This document shows, one piece after another, positions 1 through 5,748 of a stretch of 9,688 nucleotides of DNA. The DNA is taken from NCBI GenBank assembly GCA_013205455.1, contig JABMMO010000077.1, forward strand, positions 1 through 9,688, in the 5' to 3' direction. The notes beneath the pieces were generated by a model. The model was not told where the DNA came from. It did no database searches and saw nothing but the letters and a program-made list of their open reading frames with translations. Position numbers and translations under genes: made by a program. This DNA is from Actinomycetota bacterium. Lineage in GTDB: Bacteria > Actinomycetota > Actinomycetes > Nanopelagicales > Nanopelagicaceae. The first letter of the stretch is position 1. Every line of letters starts with the position of its first letter.

Positions 1-1351
1 GTTTAGGAATATTTAGATTGTTTACTACTACCGGCAATTGCCCTAGTAAAGTGTTTTGATCAACCAAACTATTCATCCATGCGCCACCACGCTTTGAATC
101 TCTTGTGAAAAAATCGCCGATATATAAACCAAGCGGCGAACCATCTTCATTTTTAACTTCAAAAGCCCGGGCTTCAGGATGATAAGTAACAAGATCTTTT
201 CGCTCTTCGAAGGTTATGCCAAACAATTTCGTTGCGGCAAAGAAGACGCCATCGTGCAACACTCGTTCTAGCTCAAAATAAGGACGCATTGCCGCAGTAT
301 CAACGTTATGTTTTGCGAGTCGAACTTTCTCGGAATACATATCCCAATCCCAGCTCGCTAATTCAAATTCATGGCCATCAGAAATAATCGCTTCTTGTAA
401 TTGCGCACCCTCAGCACGTGCATTTTTGACTGCGGCTGGTGCAATCTCTCGTAATACTTTATGTACATTTGCCGGACTGCCCGCGGTTTGTTCGTGTATG
501 ACATATTCAGCATGAGAACTTACCCCGAAAAGTTTTGCTCTACCGGCACGCAACTTAACCATTTGCAATAAAAGCGCTTTAGTATCTTTCTCATTATTGC
601 GGTTTCCTTTGACTAACGAAGCCTCCATAATCTTTTTGCGTAGTTCCCGATTTTTAAGGGTTGTCAAAAGCGGATTACCCGTGAAATTCACCATTGCTAA
701 TAAATATTTACCTTCGTGTCCGCGGTCTTTGGCGCCATTGCTTGCAGTTGCGATTTCGGTTGCAGTTAAACCATCTAGATCAGCTAGGTTTTCAACCATC
801 ACCCCGAGGTCATTAGTGTCATTTAACAAGTTCTTACCAAAAGCGGTCTGTAACTTTGAAAGTTCTTCATTAATCCCAGTTAATTGCACCCGCTCTGCTT
901 CACTTAGATGAGCACCCGCGTGCACTAAATCTCGATAATATTTTTCAAGCAACCAGCTGTCTTCACTATTTAGATTAAGCGAACTGCAGTTTTCGTAAAG
1001 GAATTTAATTTTTGCGAATAATTTTGGGTTTAATTGGATCGCATCAGAATGGGCCGCCAACTTGGGCGCAATCTCAGCTTCGATCTCATCAATCAAATCG
1101 CTAGTATCGCTAGAAGATTTATTATAAAAAACATTGAGCGCTCGACCTAGTATTTGTCCGCTCATTTCTAAAGCAACGATCGTGTTCTCAAAAGTTGTTG
1201 GTTCGATTGCGTCAATGATGGCTGCAACTTCGGCAAGCTGAGCTTTGGTACCTTCATAAAAAGCTGGCAAATAGTGCTCATCTTTGATTGCAGCGAAAGG
1301 TGGCAACTCGTAAGTCAGCACGCTCCGGGCAAAAAATGGATTTTCAGCCAC
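1..1351 (-). CDS. M3-family metallopeptidase (peptidyl-dipeptidase Dcp / oligopeptidase A type), N-terminal part, cut by left edge
   Basis: Reading leftward from a GTG at 1349-1351 gives 450 codons with no stop, running off the window edge. The start reads VAENPFFARSVLTYELPPF, and the in-frame codon just before the GTG is TAA, so no earlier start exists. The last visible stretch, GDFFTRDSKRGGAWMNS followed by QLPVVVNNLNIPK, is the typical lead-in to the catalytic domain of M3 zinc peptidases of the Dcp/OpdA group. The HExxH zinc motif would follow shortly after and lies outside the window, so activity cannot be confirmed here. Family members are cytoplasmic and cut dipeptides or short oligopeptides during peptide turnover; no signal peptide is seen. 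The start overlaps the hydrolase stop by 8 bp (GTGGCTGA), with no good Shine-Dalgarno, which suggests translational coupling and one transcript. The choice between dipeptidyl carboxypeptidase and oligopeptidase is open. Confidence 0.9.
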   Translation of the reverse strand, partial: MAENPFFARSVLTYELPPFAAIKDEHYLPAFYEGTKAQLAEVAAIIDAIEPTTFENTIVALEMSGQILGRALNVFYNKSSSDTSDLIDEIEAEIAPKLAAHSDAIQLNPKLFAKIKFLYENCSSLNLNSEDSWLLEKYYRDLVHAGAHLSEAERVQLTGINEELSKLQTAFGKNLLNDTNDLGVMVENLADLDGLTATEIATASNGAKDRGHEGKYLLAMVNFTGNPLLTTLKNRELRKKIMEASLVKGNRNNEKDTKALLLQMVKLRAGRAKLFGVSSHAEYVIHEQTAGSPANVHKVLREIAPAAVKNARAEGAQLQEAIISDGHEFELASWDWDMYSEKVRLAKHNVDTAAMRPYFELERVLHDGVFFAATKLFGITFEERKDLVTYHPEARAFEVKNEDGSPLGLYIGDFFTRDSKRGGAWMNSLVDQNTLLGQLPVVVNNLNIPK

Positions 1352-2114
1352 TTAAACGCTCCACAAAAATTCTTGAATTTTCGAAAATAATTTCAGCATC
1401 AAAATCCATCGTCGCGACGTGATAACTATTCAACAATTCAATTCTGTTCTTCTCAATGCTACCAATCTCTTCCATAATAATTTCGGTGTTTGTTACCGCT
1501 AAGGTGTGGTCATCCACGCTATGAAAGAGCAAAAGCGGAGTTTTAACGTTACCAAGGTTGCTCCGAGATTTCTTCAAGAATTCATAAAGTTGCACAACCC
1601 CAGCGGTAGGTAGAACGTCATAACCCCACTCTGTTACCCCAGGTTTTTTAATATCGTCACCAACCGATGGCATGGCAGCCTTTAATTTCGCCCACAATCG
1701 CCCAAATTTAATTTTTACACCTGGGATATGAATCATCGGATTAACTAACACGATTCCGGAAATCTTTCCTTGGTTTTTAGCCGCGACATAAAGCGTATTT
1801 CCGCCACCCATAGAGAGCCCACAGATAAATATTTTTTCGCAAATTTTTGAGAGATCATCAATATCTCTTTGCACGCGATCTGGCCATTCCTGCCATTTAA
1901 CCTGATTTAAATCTTCCCATTTTGTGCCATGCCCCGGGATCCGTGGCACTCTGATGGTGTAGCCAAGTTCTTGAAAATAATGAGCCCAGGGCCGCATCGA
2001 TGCCGGCGATCCGGTAAATCCATGTACGAAAATAATTCCGATTTTGCCATTCTTGCCTTTTCCATCATGGGCGTAATCAGTAAGCCATCCGGCGGGTGCG
2101 TTATCGGTAGCCAT
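1344..2114 (-). CDS. Alpha/beta hydrolase, monoacylglycerol lipase / carboxylesterase type
   Basis: A 256-residue protein, the usual length for bacterial Est30-like carboxylesterases and monoacylglycerol lipases (serine aminopeptidase S33-like fold). Visible motifs are the oxyanion-hole HGFTG at 31-35, the nucleophile elbow GLSMGG with Ser101, a likely catalytic Asp202 in VDDHTL, and the catalytic His232 in NSYHVATMDFD. The last motif closely resembles that of Bacillus-type monoglyceride lipase. It has no signal peptide, so it probably acts in the cytoplasm on acylglycerols or other short esters; the true substrate is not readable from the sequence. It is the first gene of a minus-strand pair with the M3 peptidase. 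A TAnnnT hexamer (TAGAGT) sits six bases before the ATG and there is no Shine-Dalgarno, consistent with a leaderless mRNA. The family call is firm; the substrate is a guess. Confidence 0.9.
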   Translation of the reverse strand: MATDNAPAGWLTDYAHDGKGKNGKIGIIFVHGFTGSPASMRPWAHYFQELGYTIRVPRIPGHGTKWEDLNQVKWQEWPDRVQRDIDDLSKICEKIFICGLSMGGGNTLYVAAKNQGKISGIVLVNPMIHIPGVKIKFGRLWAKLKAAMPSVGDDIKKPGVTEWGYDVLPTAGVVQLYEFLKKSRSNLGNVKTPLLLFHSVDDHTLAVTNTEIIMEEIGSIEKNRIELLNSYHVATMDFDAEIIFENSRIFVERLSG

Positions 2115-2120
2115 GTCGCC

Positions 2121-2126
2121 ACTCTA
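2121..2126 (-). promoter_or_regulatory. Candidate -10 hexamer (TAGAGT) for leaderless hydrolase mRNA
   Basis: On the minus strand TAGAGT fits TAnnnT and occupies -12 to -7 relative to the hydrolase ATG, which would place transcription start on the A of the start codon. There is no Shine-Dalgarno. No convincing -35 is seen at the expected distance. It is a short motif and could occur by chance. Confidence 0.4.
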
Positions 2127-2150
2127 ATGTGAAATGTCATATCTAGCCCG

Positions 2151-2156
2151 TAGATT
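2151..2156 (+). promoter_or_regulatory. Candidate -10 hexamer (TAGATT) for leaderless exonuclease mRNA
   Basis: TAGATT fits TAnnnT and lies exactly at -12 to -7 from the exonuclease ATG at 2163, with ACGAAG between. No Shine-Dalgarno precedes the ATG. The 48-bp spacer between the divergent hydrolase and exonuclease starts would thus carry two back-to-back promoters with -10 boxes 24 bp apart. Inference from spacing only. Confidence 0.45.
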
Positions 2157-2162
2157 ACGAAG

Positions 2163-2759
2163 ATGAGTTTCCCATTAGATAACCGCACGCTCGCCGAAAC
2201 TACTTTTGTAGTTGTTGATTTAGAAACAACTGGATGGTCACCCGCTAGCGGCGCTGCCATTACCGAAATTGGCGCAGTAAAAGTCTCTGGTGGCAAAGTT
2301 ATTGCAGAGTTCCAAAGCTTGATCAATCCCGGTTCACCGATTCCGGAATTGATAACTAACATCACCGGAATATCCGATGCGATGGTTATGGAGTCACCTT
2401 GGATTCATGAAGTGGTTCCGATCTTTTTAGAATTCTGCGGCTCCCCTGATGAAACTGTTTTAGTCGCCCATAACGCGCCATTTGATATGAGTTTTTTATT
2501 AGCAGCTGTTGCAGCCGCCGCTTTTGATTGGCCCGAATTTCCGGTAATTGATACGGCTTACCTTGCTCGAAAAATTCTTACTAAAGATGATGTGCCAAAC
2601 AATAAATTAGAAACGCTCGCCGGATATTACGGAACCGATTCACAACCAAACCATCGCGCGCTCGATGATTCGCGTGCCACCGTAGATGTCCTACACGGTC
2701 TCTTCGAAAGGTTAGGAAGTTTTGGCGTTACAACGCTGGCAGAGTTGCTTGATTTTTAA
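2163..2759 (+). CDS. DnaQ-like DEDDh 3'-5' exonuclease
   Basis: A 198-residue protein with all three motifs of the DnaQ/RNase T exonuclease family: Exo I VDLETTG (Asp19, Glu21), Exo II HNAPFDMSFL (Asp108), and Exo III HRALDDSRATVD (His164, Asp169). This makes it a DEDDh enzyme that removes nucleotides from 3' ends with two metal ions. It resembles the epsilon proofreading subunit and the exonuclease part of actinobacterial proteins that also carry a UvrC-like GIY-YIG nuclease domain. Here the protein ends just after the exonuclease fold, so no such second domain is present. From memory, the M. tuberculosis exonuclease/UvrC-like gene Rv2191 lies close to ctaE-qcrCAB (Rv2193-Rv2196), so the location seems conserved. 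Whether it proofreads replication or works in repair cannot be told. Its last 32 bases overlap the convergent receiver gene. Confidence 0.92.
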   Translation: MSFPLDNRTLAETTFVVVDLETTGWSPASGAAITEIGAVKVSGGKVIAEFQSLINPGSPIPELITNITGISDAMVMESPWIHEVVPIFLEFCGSPDETVLVAHNAPFDMSFLLAAVAAAAFDWPEFPVIDTAYLARKILTKDDVPNNKLETLAGYYGTDSQPNHRALDDSRATVDVLHGLFERLGSFGVTTLAELLDF

Positions 2760-3141
2760 GTAAATTTACAACTGTGGTTGCAATCGTGAATGGATCAATC
2801 GGGTGGGTAACCACGCCATCAGCCCGCGACCACCCGGCTAACCACGCATCTTGAACTCGCCCAGTAATGACCAATATCGGTGGACAATTAAATAACTCAT
2901 CTTTTAATTGACGAGCTAACCCCAAGCCACCCTCTGGGACTGCTTCGCCATCCAAGATGTAAATATCAGCGTGTTTTTTATCATCGATATAGCTTTTGAC
3001 CGCAGCGCCGGTGGCGAATTCCATTATTTTATGTTCCGGCAAATCCATCGAAATTCGCTTCCCTAAGGCGTTTTTAATCGAATTCCGAACCGAGGCATCA
3101 TCCGAATAAATCGCAATCGTTAAGTTCCGGTCGGTCTTCAT
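2728..3141 (-). CDS. Stand-alone response-regulator receiver-like protein
   Basis: A 137-residue single-domain protein with the CheY-like pattern: an acidic pair Asp14-Asp15 after strand 1 (IAIYSDD), a candidate phosphoacceptor Asp64 after strand 3 (DIYILDGEAVPEGG), Thr93 after strand 4 (ILVITG), and a strand-5 end reading VVTHPIDPF. In canonical receivers the last site is Lys-Pro; here His113 replaces that lysine, so signalling by phosphorylation may be altered or lost. There is no DNA-binding or other output domain, and no histidine kinase gene in the window. It lies head-to-head with the ctaE-qcr operon and tail-to-tail with the exonuclease, overlapping it by 32 bp. I recall similar proteins with the QDAWL..WSRAD block in other actinobacteria, but this was not checked. 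The receiver fold is likely; the function is unknown. Confidence 0.8.
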   Translation of the reverse strand: MKTDRNLTIAIYSDDASVRNSIKNALGKRISMDLPEHKIMEFATGAAVKSYIDDKKHADIYILDGEAVPEGGLGLARQLKDELFNCPPILVITGRVQDAWLAGWSRADGVVTHPIDPFTIATTVVNLLKNQATLPAL

Positions 3142-3147
3142 AGCGCG

Positions 3148-3153
3148 AGTTTA
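3148..3153 (-). promoter_or_regulatory. Candidate -10 hexamer (TAAACT) for leaderless receiver-gene mRNA
   Basis: On the minus strand TAAACT followed by CGCGCT leads directly into the ATG at 3141, placing the TAnnnT box at -12 to -7. No Shine-Dalgarno is present. This is the same arrangement as at the hydrolase and exonuclease starts. Confidence 0.45.
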
Positions 3154-3220
3154 GCGAGCAAAATCAATTCTTTTTAGCTACTCCCGCAATTCCAAGCGTG
3201 ATGCGTTTCACCAAAGTTAC

Positions 3221-3239
3221 GGGGAAAAAGGGCTTCCCC
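3221..3239. repeat. Short GC-rich inverted repeat upstream of ctaE
   Basis: GGGGAA (3221-3226) and TTCCCC (3234-3239) are perfect inverted arms around a seven-base spacer. It could be a protein-binding site or an RNA hairpin. It has no T-run directly after it, so it does not look like an intrinsic terminator, and the upstream genes point away from it. Confidence 0.35.
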
Positions 3240-3288
3240 CTGCCCCCTTAACTCGGTATTTCCGTACAAATCGGGAATAATTGCCTCC

Positions 3289-3927
3289 ATGTCCAGCACC
3301 GTTACCAATCCGACTTCAATGCCGAGAAAAGTAAATCGTCCAAATATTGTGGCGGTCGGAACAATTGTCTGGCTCTCCAGTGAATTGATGTTCTTTGCAG
3401 CGCTCTTCGCAATGTATTTCACAACTCGTTCGGTGCAAGGCCCAAAAATTTGGGCTGAATCAACGGCACTGCTCAACATTCCATTCGCCGCCGTTAACAC
3501 CACCGTTCTTGTGCTTTCATCGGTAACTTGTCAGTTTGGCGTTTTTGCAGCCGAAAGATTCCAAGCATCTCGAACTGGCACATTATGGCAATTTAAAAAA
3601 TGGGGATTGCGGGAATGGTTCGCACTAACTTTTTTAATGGGCGCTTTCTTCATCGGCGGCCAAGTTTATGAATATGCGAAATTAGTTTCAGAAGGAATTT
3701 CACTTTCTGCGCAAGCCTACGGTTCAGTTTTTTACATAACTACTGGCTTCCACGGTATGCACGTAACTGGCGGATTGATTGCGTTCCTAATAGTTTTGAT
3801 TCGGGTATTCAAAGCCCAAAAATTTGGCCATAAACAAGCCACTACTGCAATTGTGGTTTCTTATTACTGGCATTTCGTCGACATCGTTTGGATCGCGCTC
3901 TTCTCGGCGATCTACTTAATTAAGTAG
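3289..3927 (+). CDS. ctaE: Cytochrome c oxidase subunit III (aa3 type)
   Basis: A 212-residue membrane protein with five predicted helices at about 20-45, 63-88, 109-130, 145-172 and 185-209, the short actinobacterial form that lacks the first two helices of seven-helix subunit III. Family signatures are NRPN..AVGTIVWLSSELMFF, with Glu32 matching the conserved DCCD-reactive glutamate of subunit III, then GFHGMHVTGG at 153-162 and YYWHFVDIVWI at 192-202. Subunit III has no redox centre; it stabilises the catalytic subunit I and helps sustain proton uptake. The start is chosen because the N-terminus matches the family and a -10-like AATAAT lies just before it; there is no Shine-Dalgarno. It is the first gene of ctaE-qcrCAB, the standard actinobacterial order. 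Subunits I and II (ctaD, ctaC) are not in this window. Confidence 0.97.
   Translation: MSSTVTNPTSMPRKVNRPNIVAVGTIVWLSSELMFFAALFAMYFTTRSVQGPKIWAESTALLNIPFAAVNTTVLVLSSVTCQFGVFAAERFQASRTGTLWQFKKWGLREWFALTFLMGAFFIGGQVYEYAKLVSEGISLSAQAYGSVFYITTGFHGMHVTGGLIAFLIVLIRVFKAQKFGHKQATTAIVVSYYWHFVDIVWIALFSAIYLIK
3912..3927. repeat. Perfect 16-bp palindrome ending on the ctaE stop codon
   Basis: CTACTTAATTAAGTAG is identical to its own reverse complement. It covers the last codons and the TAG stop of ctaE and overlaps by two bases the Shine-Dalgarno of qcrC. It may be a chance result of AT-rich codons or may fold or bind something at the gene junction. Confidence 0.5.
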
Positions 3928-3931
3928 GAAG
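3926..3931 (+). promoter_or_regulatory. Ribosome binding site of qcrC (AGGAAG)
   Basis: AGGAAG lies seven bases before the qcrC ATG and overlaps the last two bases of the ctaE stop codon. It supports the ATG at 3939 as the start and is one of the clearer Shine-Dalgarno sequences in the operon. Confidence 0.6.
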
Positions 3932-3938
3932 CAAGGTA

Positions 3939-4733
3939 ATGAATTTTATTTCGCGATACCGTCGATCTAAATTCTTTGGTCCTGCGCTATTGGCCGCTGC
4001 GCTTTTTGTGCTTGGTACTTCTTACTCTGTCGCCAGCGCAACTACATTTAAGGCTGTAACGCCGAGTAACGATAAAACCACTTTGATCGCTGAAGGAAAA
4101 GAAATCTTCGCTCGCGGATGTTCTTCATGTCATGGTTTAAACCTAGAAGGTGGCGCAATTGCACCGTCCTTAATTGGAGTTGGCGCTGCGTCAGTTGATT
4201 TCCAAGTTGGAACTGGCCGGATGCCGATGGCAGATATGAGCGTGCAAGCTGCCCGAAAGGATCCCATTTACAACGAGGCCGAAACTGCTGCACTGGCAGC
4301 TTATGTAGCTTCACTCGCCCCTGGTCCAGCCGCTATCCGTAATGAAGATTTAGCCTGGGAACGATCTGGCGATGCTGCCGAAGGTGGCCAATTGTTTAGA
4401 AGCAATTGTTCAATGTGTCATAACTTTGCTGGCCAAGGTGGTGCGCTTTCTCAAGGAAAATATGCACCAAGTTTGATGGGCGTAGAAGCGAAACATATTT
4501 ACGAAGCGCTTATAACTGGCCCACAATCAATGCCGGTTTTCTCCGACAAAATCATCACGCCTGCTGAAAAACTTTCAATTATCAAATGGATTAAAGCCGC
4601 TGAAAGCGAACCTAACCTTGGCGGTGCATCACTTGGTAGAACTGGACCTGTAACCGAAGGGTTACTTTCATGGTCACTTGGGATCATGGCTTTAATTGGA
4701 GTTGCTGTATGGATAACTGCAAAGGCAAAGTGA
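3939..4733 (+). CDS. qcrC: Cytochrome bc1 complex diheme cytochrome c subunit
   Basis: A 264-residue protein with an N-terminal signal anchor (basic RYRRSK, then a hydrophobic stretch about 14-33), two class-I cytochrome c domains, and a C-terminal membrane helix about 244-260. Heme sites are CSSCH at 61-65 and CSMCH at 157-161; likely Met axial ligands are in GRMPM (about 95-97) and SMPVF (Met198). This is the actinobacterial QcrC, which replaces cytochrome c1 and also the mobile cytochrome c: electrons pass from the Rieske cluster through the two hemes to the oxidase in a bcc-aa3 supercomplex. The heme domains should face the outside of the membrane. It follows ctaE by 11 bp and is followed by qcrA after 4 bp. 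Confidence 0.97.
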   Translation: MNFISRYRRSKFFGPALLAAALFVLGTSYSVASATTFKAVTPSNDKTTLIAEGKEIFARGCSSCHGLNLEGGAIAPSLIGVGAASVDFQVGTGRMPMADMSVQAARKDPIYNEAETAALAAYVASLAPGPAAIRNEDLAWERSGDAAEGGQLFRSNCSMCHNFAGQGGALSQGKYAPSLMGVEAKHIYEALITGPQSMPVFSDKIITPAEKLSIIKWIKAAESEPNLGGASLGRTGPVTEGLLSWSLGIMALIGVAVWITAKAK

Positions 4734-4737
4734 TCAA

Positions 4738-5748
4738 ATGACATCTGATAACCAATCCAATGAAATTGCACCATTAACTGATCCTGGAATCCCGGCGCAC
4801 TTACATCGCAAATCAGATTTGGACCCGAAAGCCGCTAAGAAAGCCGAACGTCAAGTTGGCATTCTTTTTATAATTTCTGCACTTGGAACAATTTTATTTA
4901 TCTACTCTTACACATTCATGTCCGAAAAAATCTTTATTTTCTTGCCAGTGTTAGGTAATTCAAATGCGAAGCAACTTTTCCTAGGACTTGGAATGGCAAT
5001 TTCGCTCTTCTTCATTGGTATGGGCGCAGTTCATTGGGCTAAAACTTTGATGCCAGATAATGAAGTTGTAGCCCAACGTCATGAATTGCGATCCGAAGAA
5101 GTTGATCGTGAAGATTTTGTAAAAACTGTAAAAGAAGGTGCAGCAGCTGCGGGTCTTGGTCGTCGATCCATCATAAAACGGACTCTCGGAGTTGCACTTG
5201 GTCTCTCCGGATTAACACCGCTGCTGCTTCTCCGCGACTTAGGCCCACTCCCTAAAGATGATTTTTCTAAAACATCTTGGGAGGCTGGAACTCGCTTAGT
5301 TACAGATCCAGGTGATCGCCCGATTAAACCCTCAGATTTAGAAATCGGTGCAGTCGCTCAAGTACTCCCAGAATTACCGGCTGGCAAAGAACGCAAATTA
5401 GAAGATATCGGTAAAGATGCGGTTCTACTTATTCGGATCCGTCCTGCAGAATTTCAACTTGATGCTGAACGTCTTTCTTGGACCCATGAAGGCATCATCG
5501 CATTCTCAAAAATTTGTTCCCACATGGGATGTGCCGTTGCGCTCTATGAGCAGACAACCAAACACCTCCTATGTCCATGCCACCAATCAACATATGATGT
5601 CACTCGCGCTGCAAAAGTTATCTTTGGCCCATCTGCTCGACCTCTGCCACAATTAGCGTTAGCACTTGATGCTGAAGGTTACTTAGTTGCTAAGCAACCA
5701 TTTACCGAACCTGTAGGACCAAGTTTTTGGGAGCGTGATTCATCATGA
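4738..5748 (+). CDS. qcrA: Cytochrome bc1 complex Rieske iron-sulfur subunit
   Basis: A 336-residue protein with the actinobacterial plan: a cytoplasmic N-terminal segment, three membrane helices (about 39-60, 78-99 and 147-166), then an external Rieske domain. The [2Fe-2S] ligands are visible in KICSHMGC (Cys260, His262) and LLCPCHQS (Cys279, His282), with Cys265 and Cys281 placed for the stabilising disulfide. The residue after Cys265 is Ala where Pro is common. Before helix 3 is GRRSIIKRT (141-149), a twin-arginine motif; in Streptomyces the homologous protein has its first two helices inserted by Sec and the third by Tat, and the same is likely here. It takes electrons from menaquinol at the Qo site of QcrB and hands them to QcrC. 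Its stop overlaps the qcrB start (ATGA), suggesting coupled translation. Confidence 0.97.
   Translation: MTSDNQSNEIAPLTDPGIPAHLHRKSDLDPKAAKKAERQVGILFIISALGTILFIYSYTFMSEKIFIFLPVLGNSNAKQLFLGLGMAISLFFIGMGAVHWAKTLMPDNEVVAQRHELRSEEVDREDFVKTVKEGAAAAGLGRRSIIKRTLGVALGLSGLTPLLLLRDLGPLPKDDFSKTSWEAGTRLVTDPGDRPIKPSDLEIGAVAQVLPELPAGKERKLEDIGKDAVLLIRIRPAEFQLDAERLSWTHEGIIAFSKICSHMGCAVALYEQTTKHLLCPCHQSTYDVTRAAKVIFGPSARPLPQLALALDAEGYLVAKQPFTEPVGPSFWERDSS

Larger units (their letters stand above)
3142..3288. promoter_or_regulatory. Divergent regulatory spacer between receiver gene and ctaE operon
   Basis: This 147-bp region must hold promoters for both the receiver gene (leftward) and the respiratory operon (rightward). 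For ctaE, AATAAT at 3276-3281 is a reasonable -10 box seven bases before the ATG, and no Shine-Dalgarno precedes the ATG, so ctaE may be leaderless. The middle holds a short inverted repeat (3221-3239) followed by a C-rich run. I do not see a Rex-, FNR- or Fur-like operator. No supportable coding sequence lies here; the minus-strand reading frame crossing it is the antisense of ctaE. Confidence 0.5.

Noticed and set aside
597..911. Plus-strand open frame of 104 codons
   Set aside because: It is antisense to the well-supported M3 peptidase reading frame and its translation is basic, Ser- and Arg-rich with no recognisable domain.
2127..2150. Possible operator between the divergent hydrolase and exonuclease promoters
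   Set aside because: I found only imperfect short repeats (TCTA at two places) in this interval, not enough to support a binding site.
1907..2365. Minus-strand frame of 152 codons spanning the hydrolase start and the exonuclease
   Set aside because: It overlaps two genes with intact catalytic motifs in other frames and resembles no family; it is a shadow frame.
3174..3503. Minus-strand frame of 109 codons across the ctaE spacer
   Set aside because: It is mostly the antisense of ctaE and would bury the divergent promoter region; no domain is recognisable.
4048..4774. Two minus-strand frames opposite qcrC (88 and 91 codons)
   Set aside because: Both are antisense to the heme-binding domains of qcrC and show no independent features.
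5417..5656. Plus-strand 79-codon frame inside qcrA
   Set aside because: It lies in an alternate frame over the Rieske cluster-binding region, where qcrA coding is certain.
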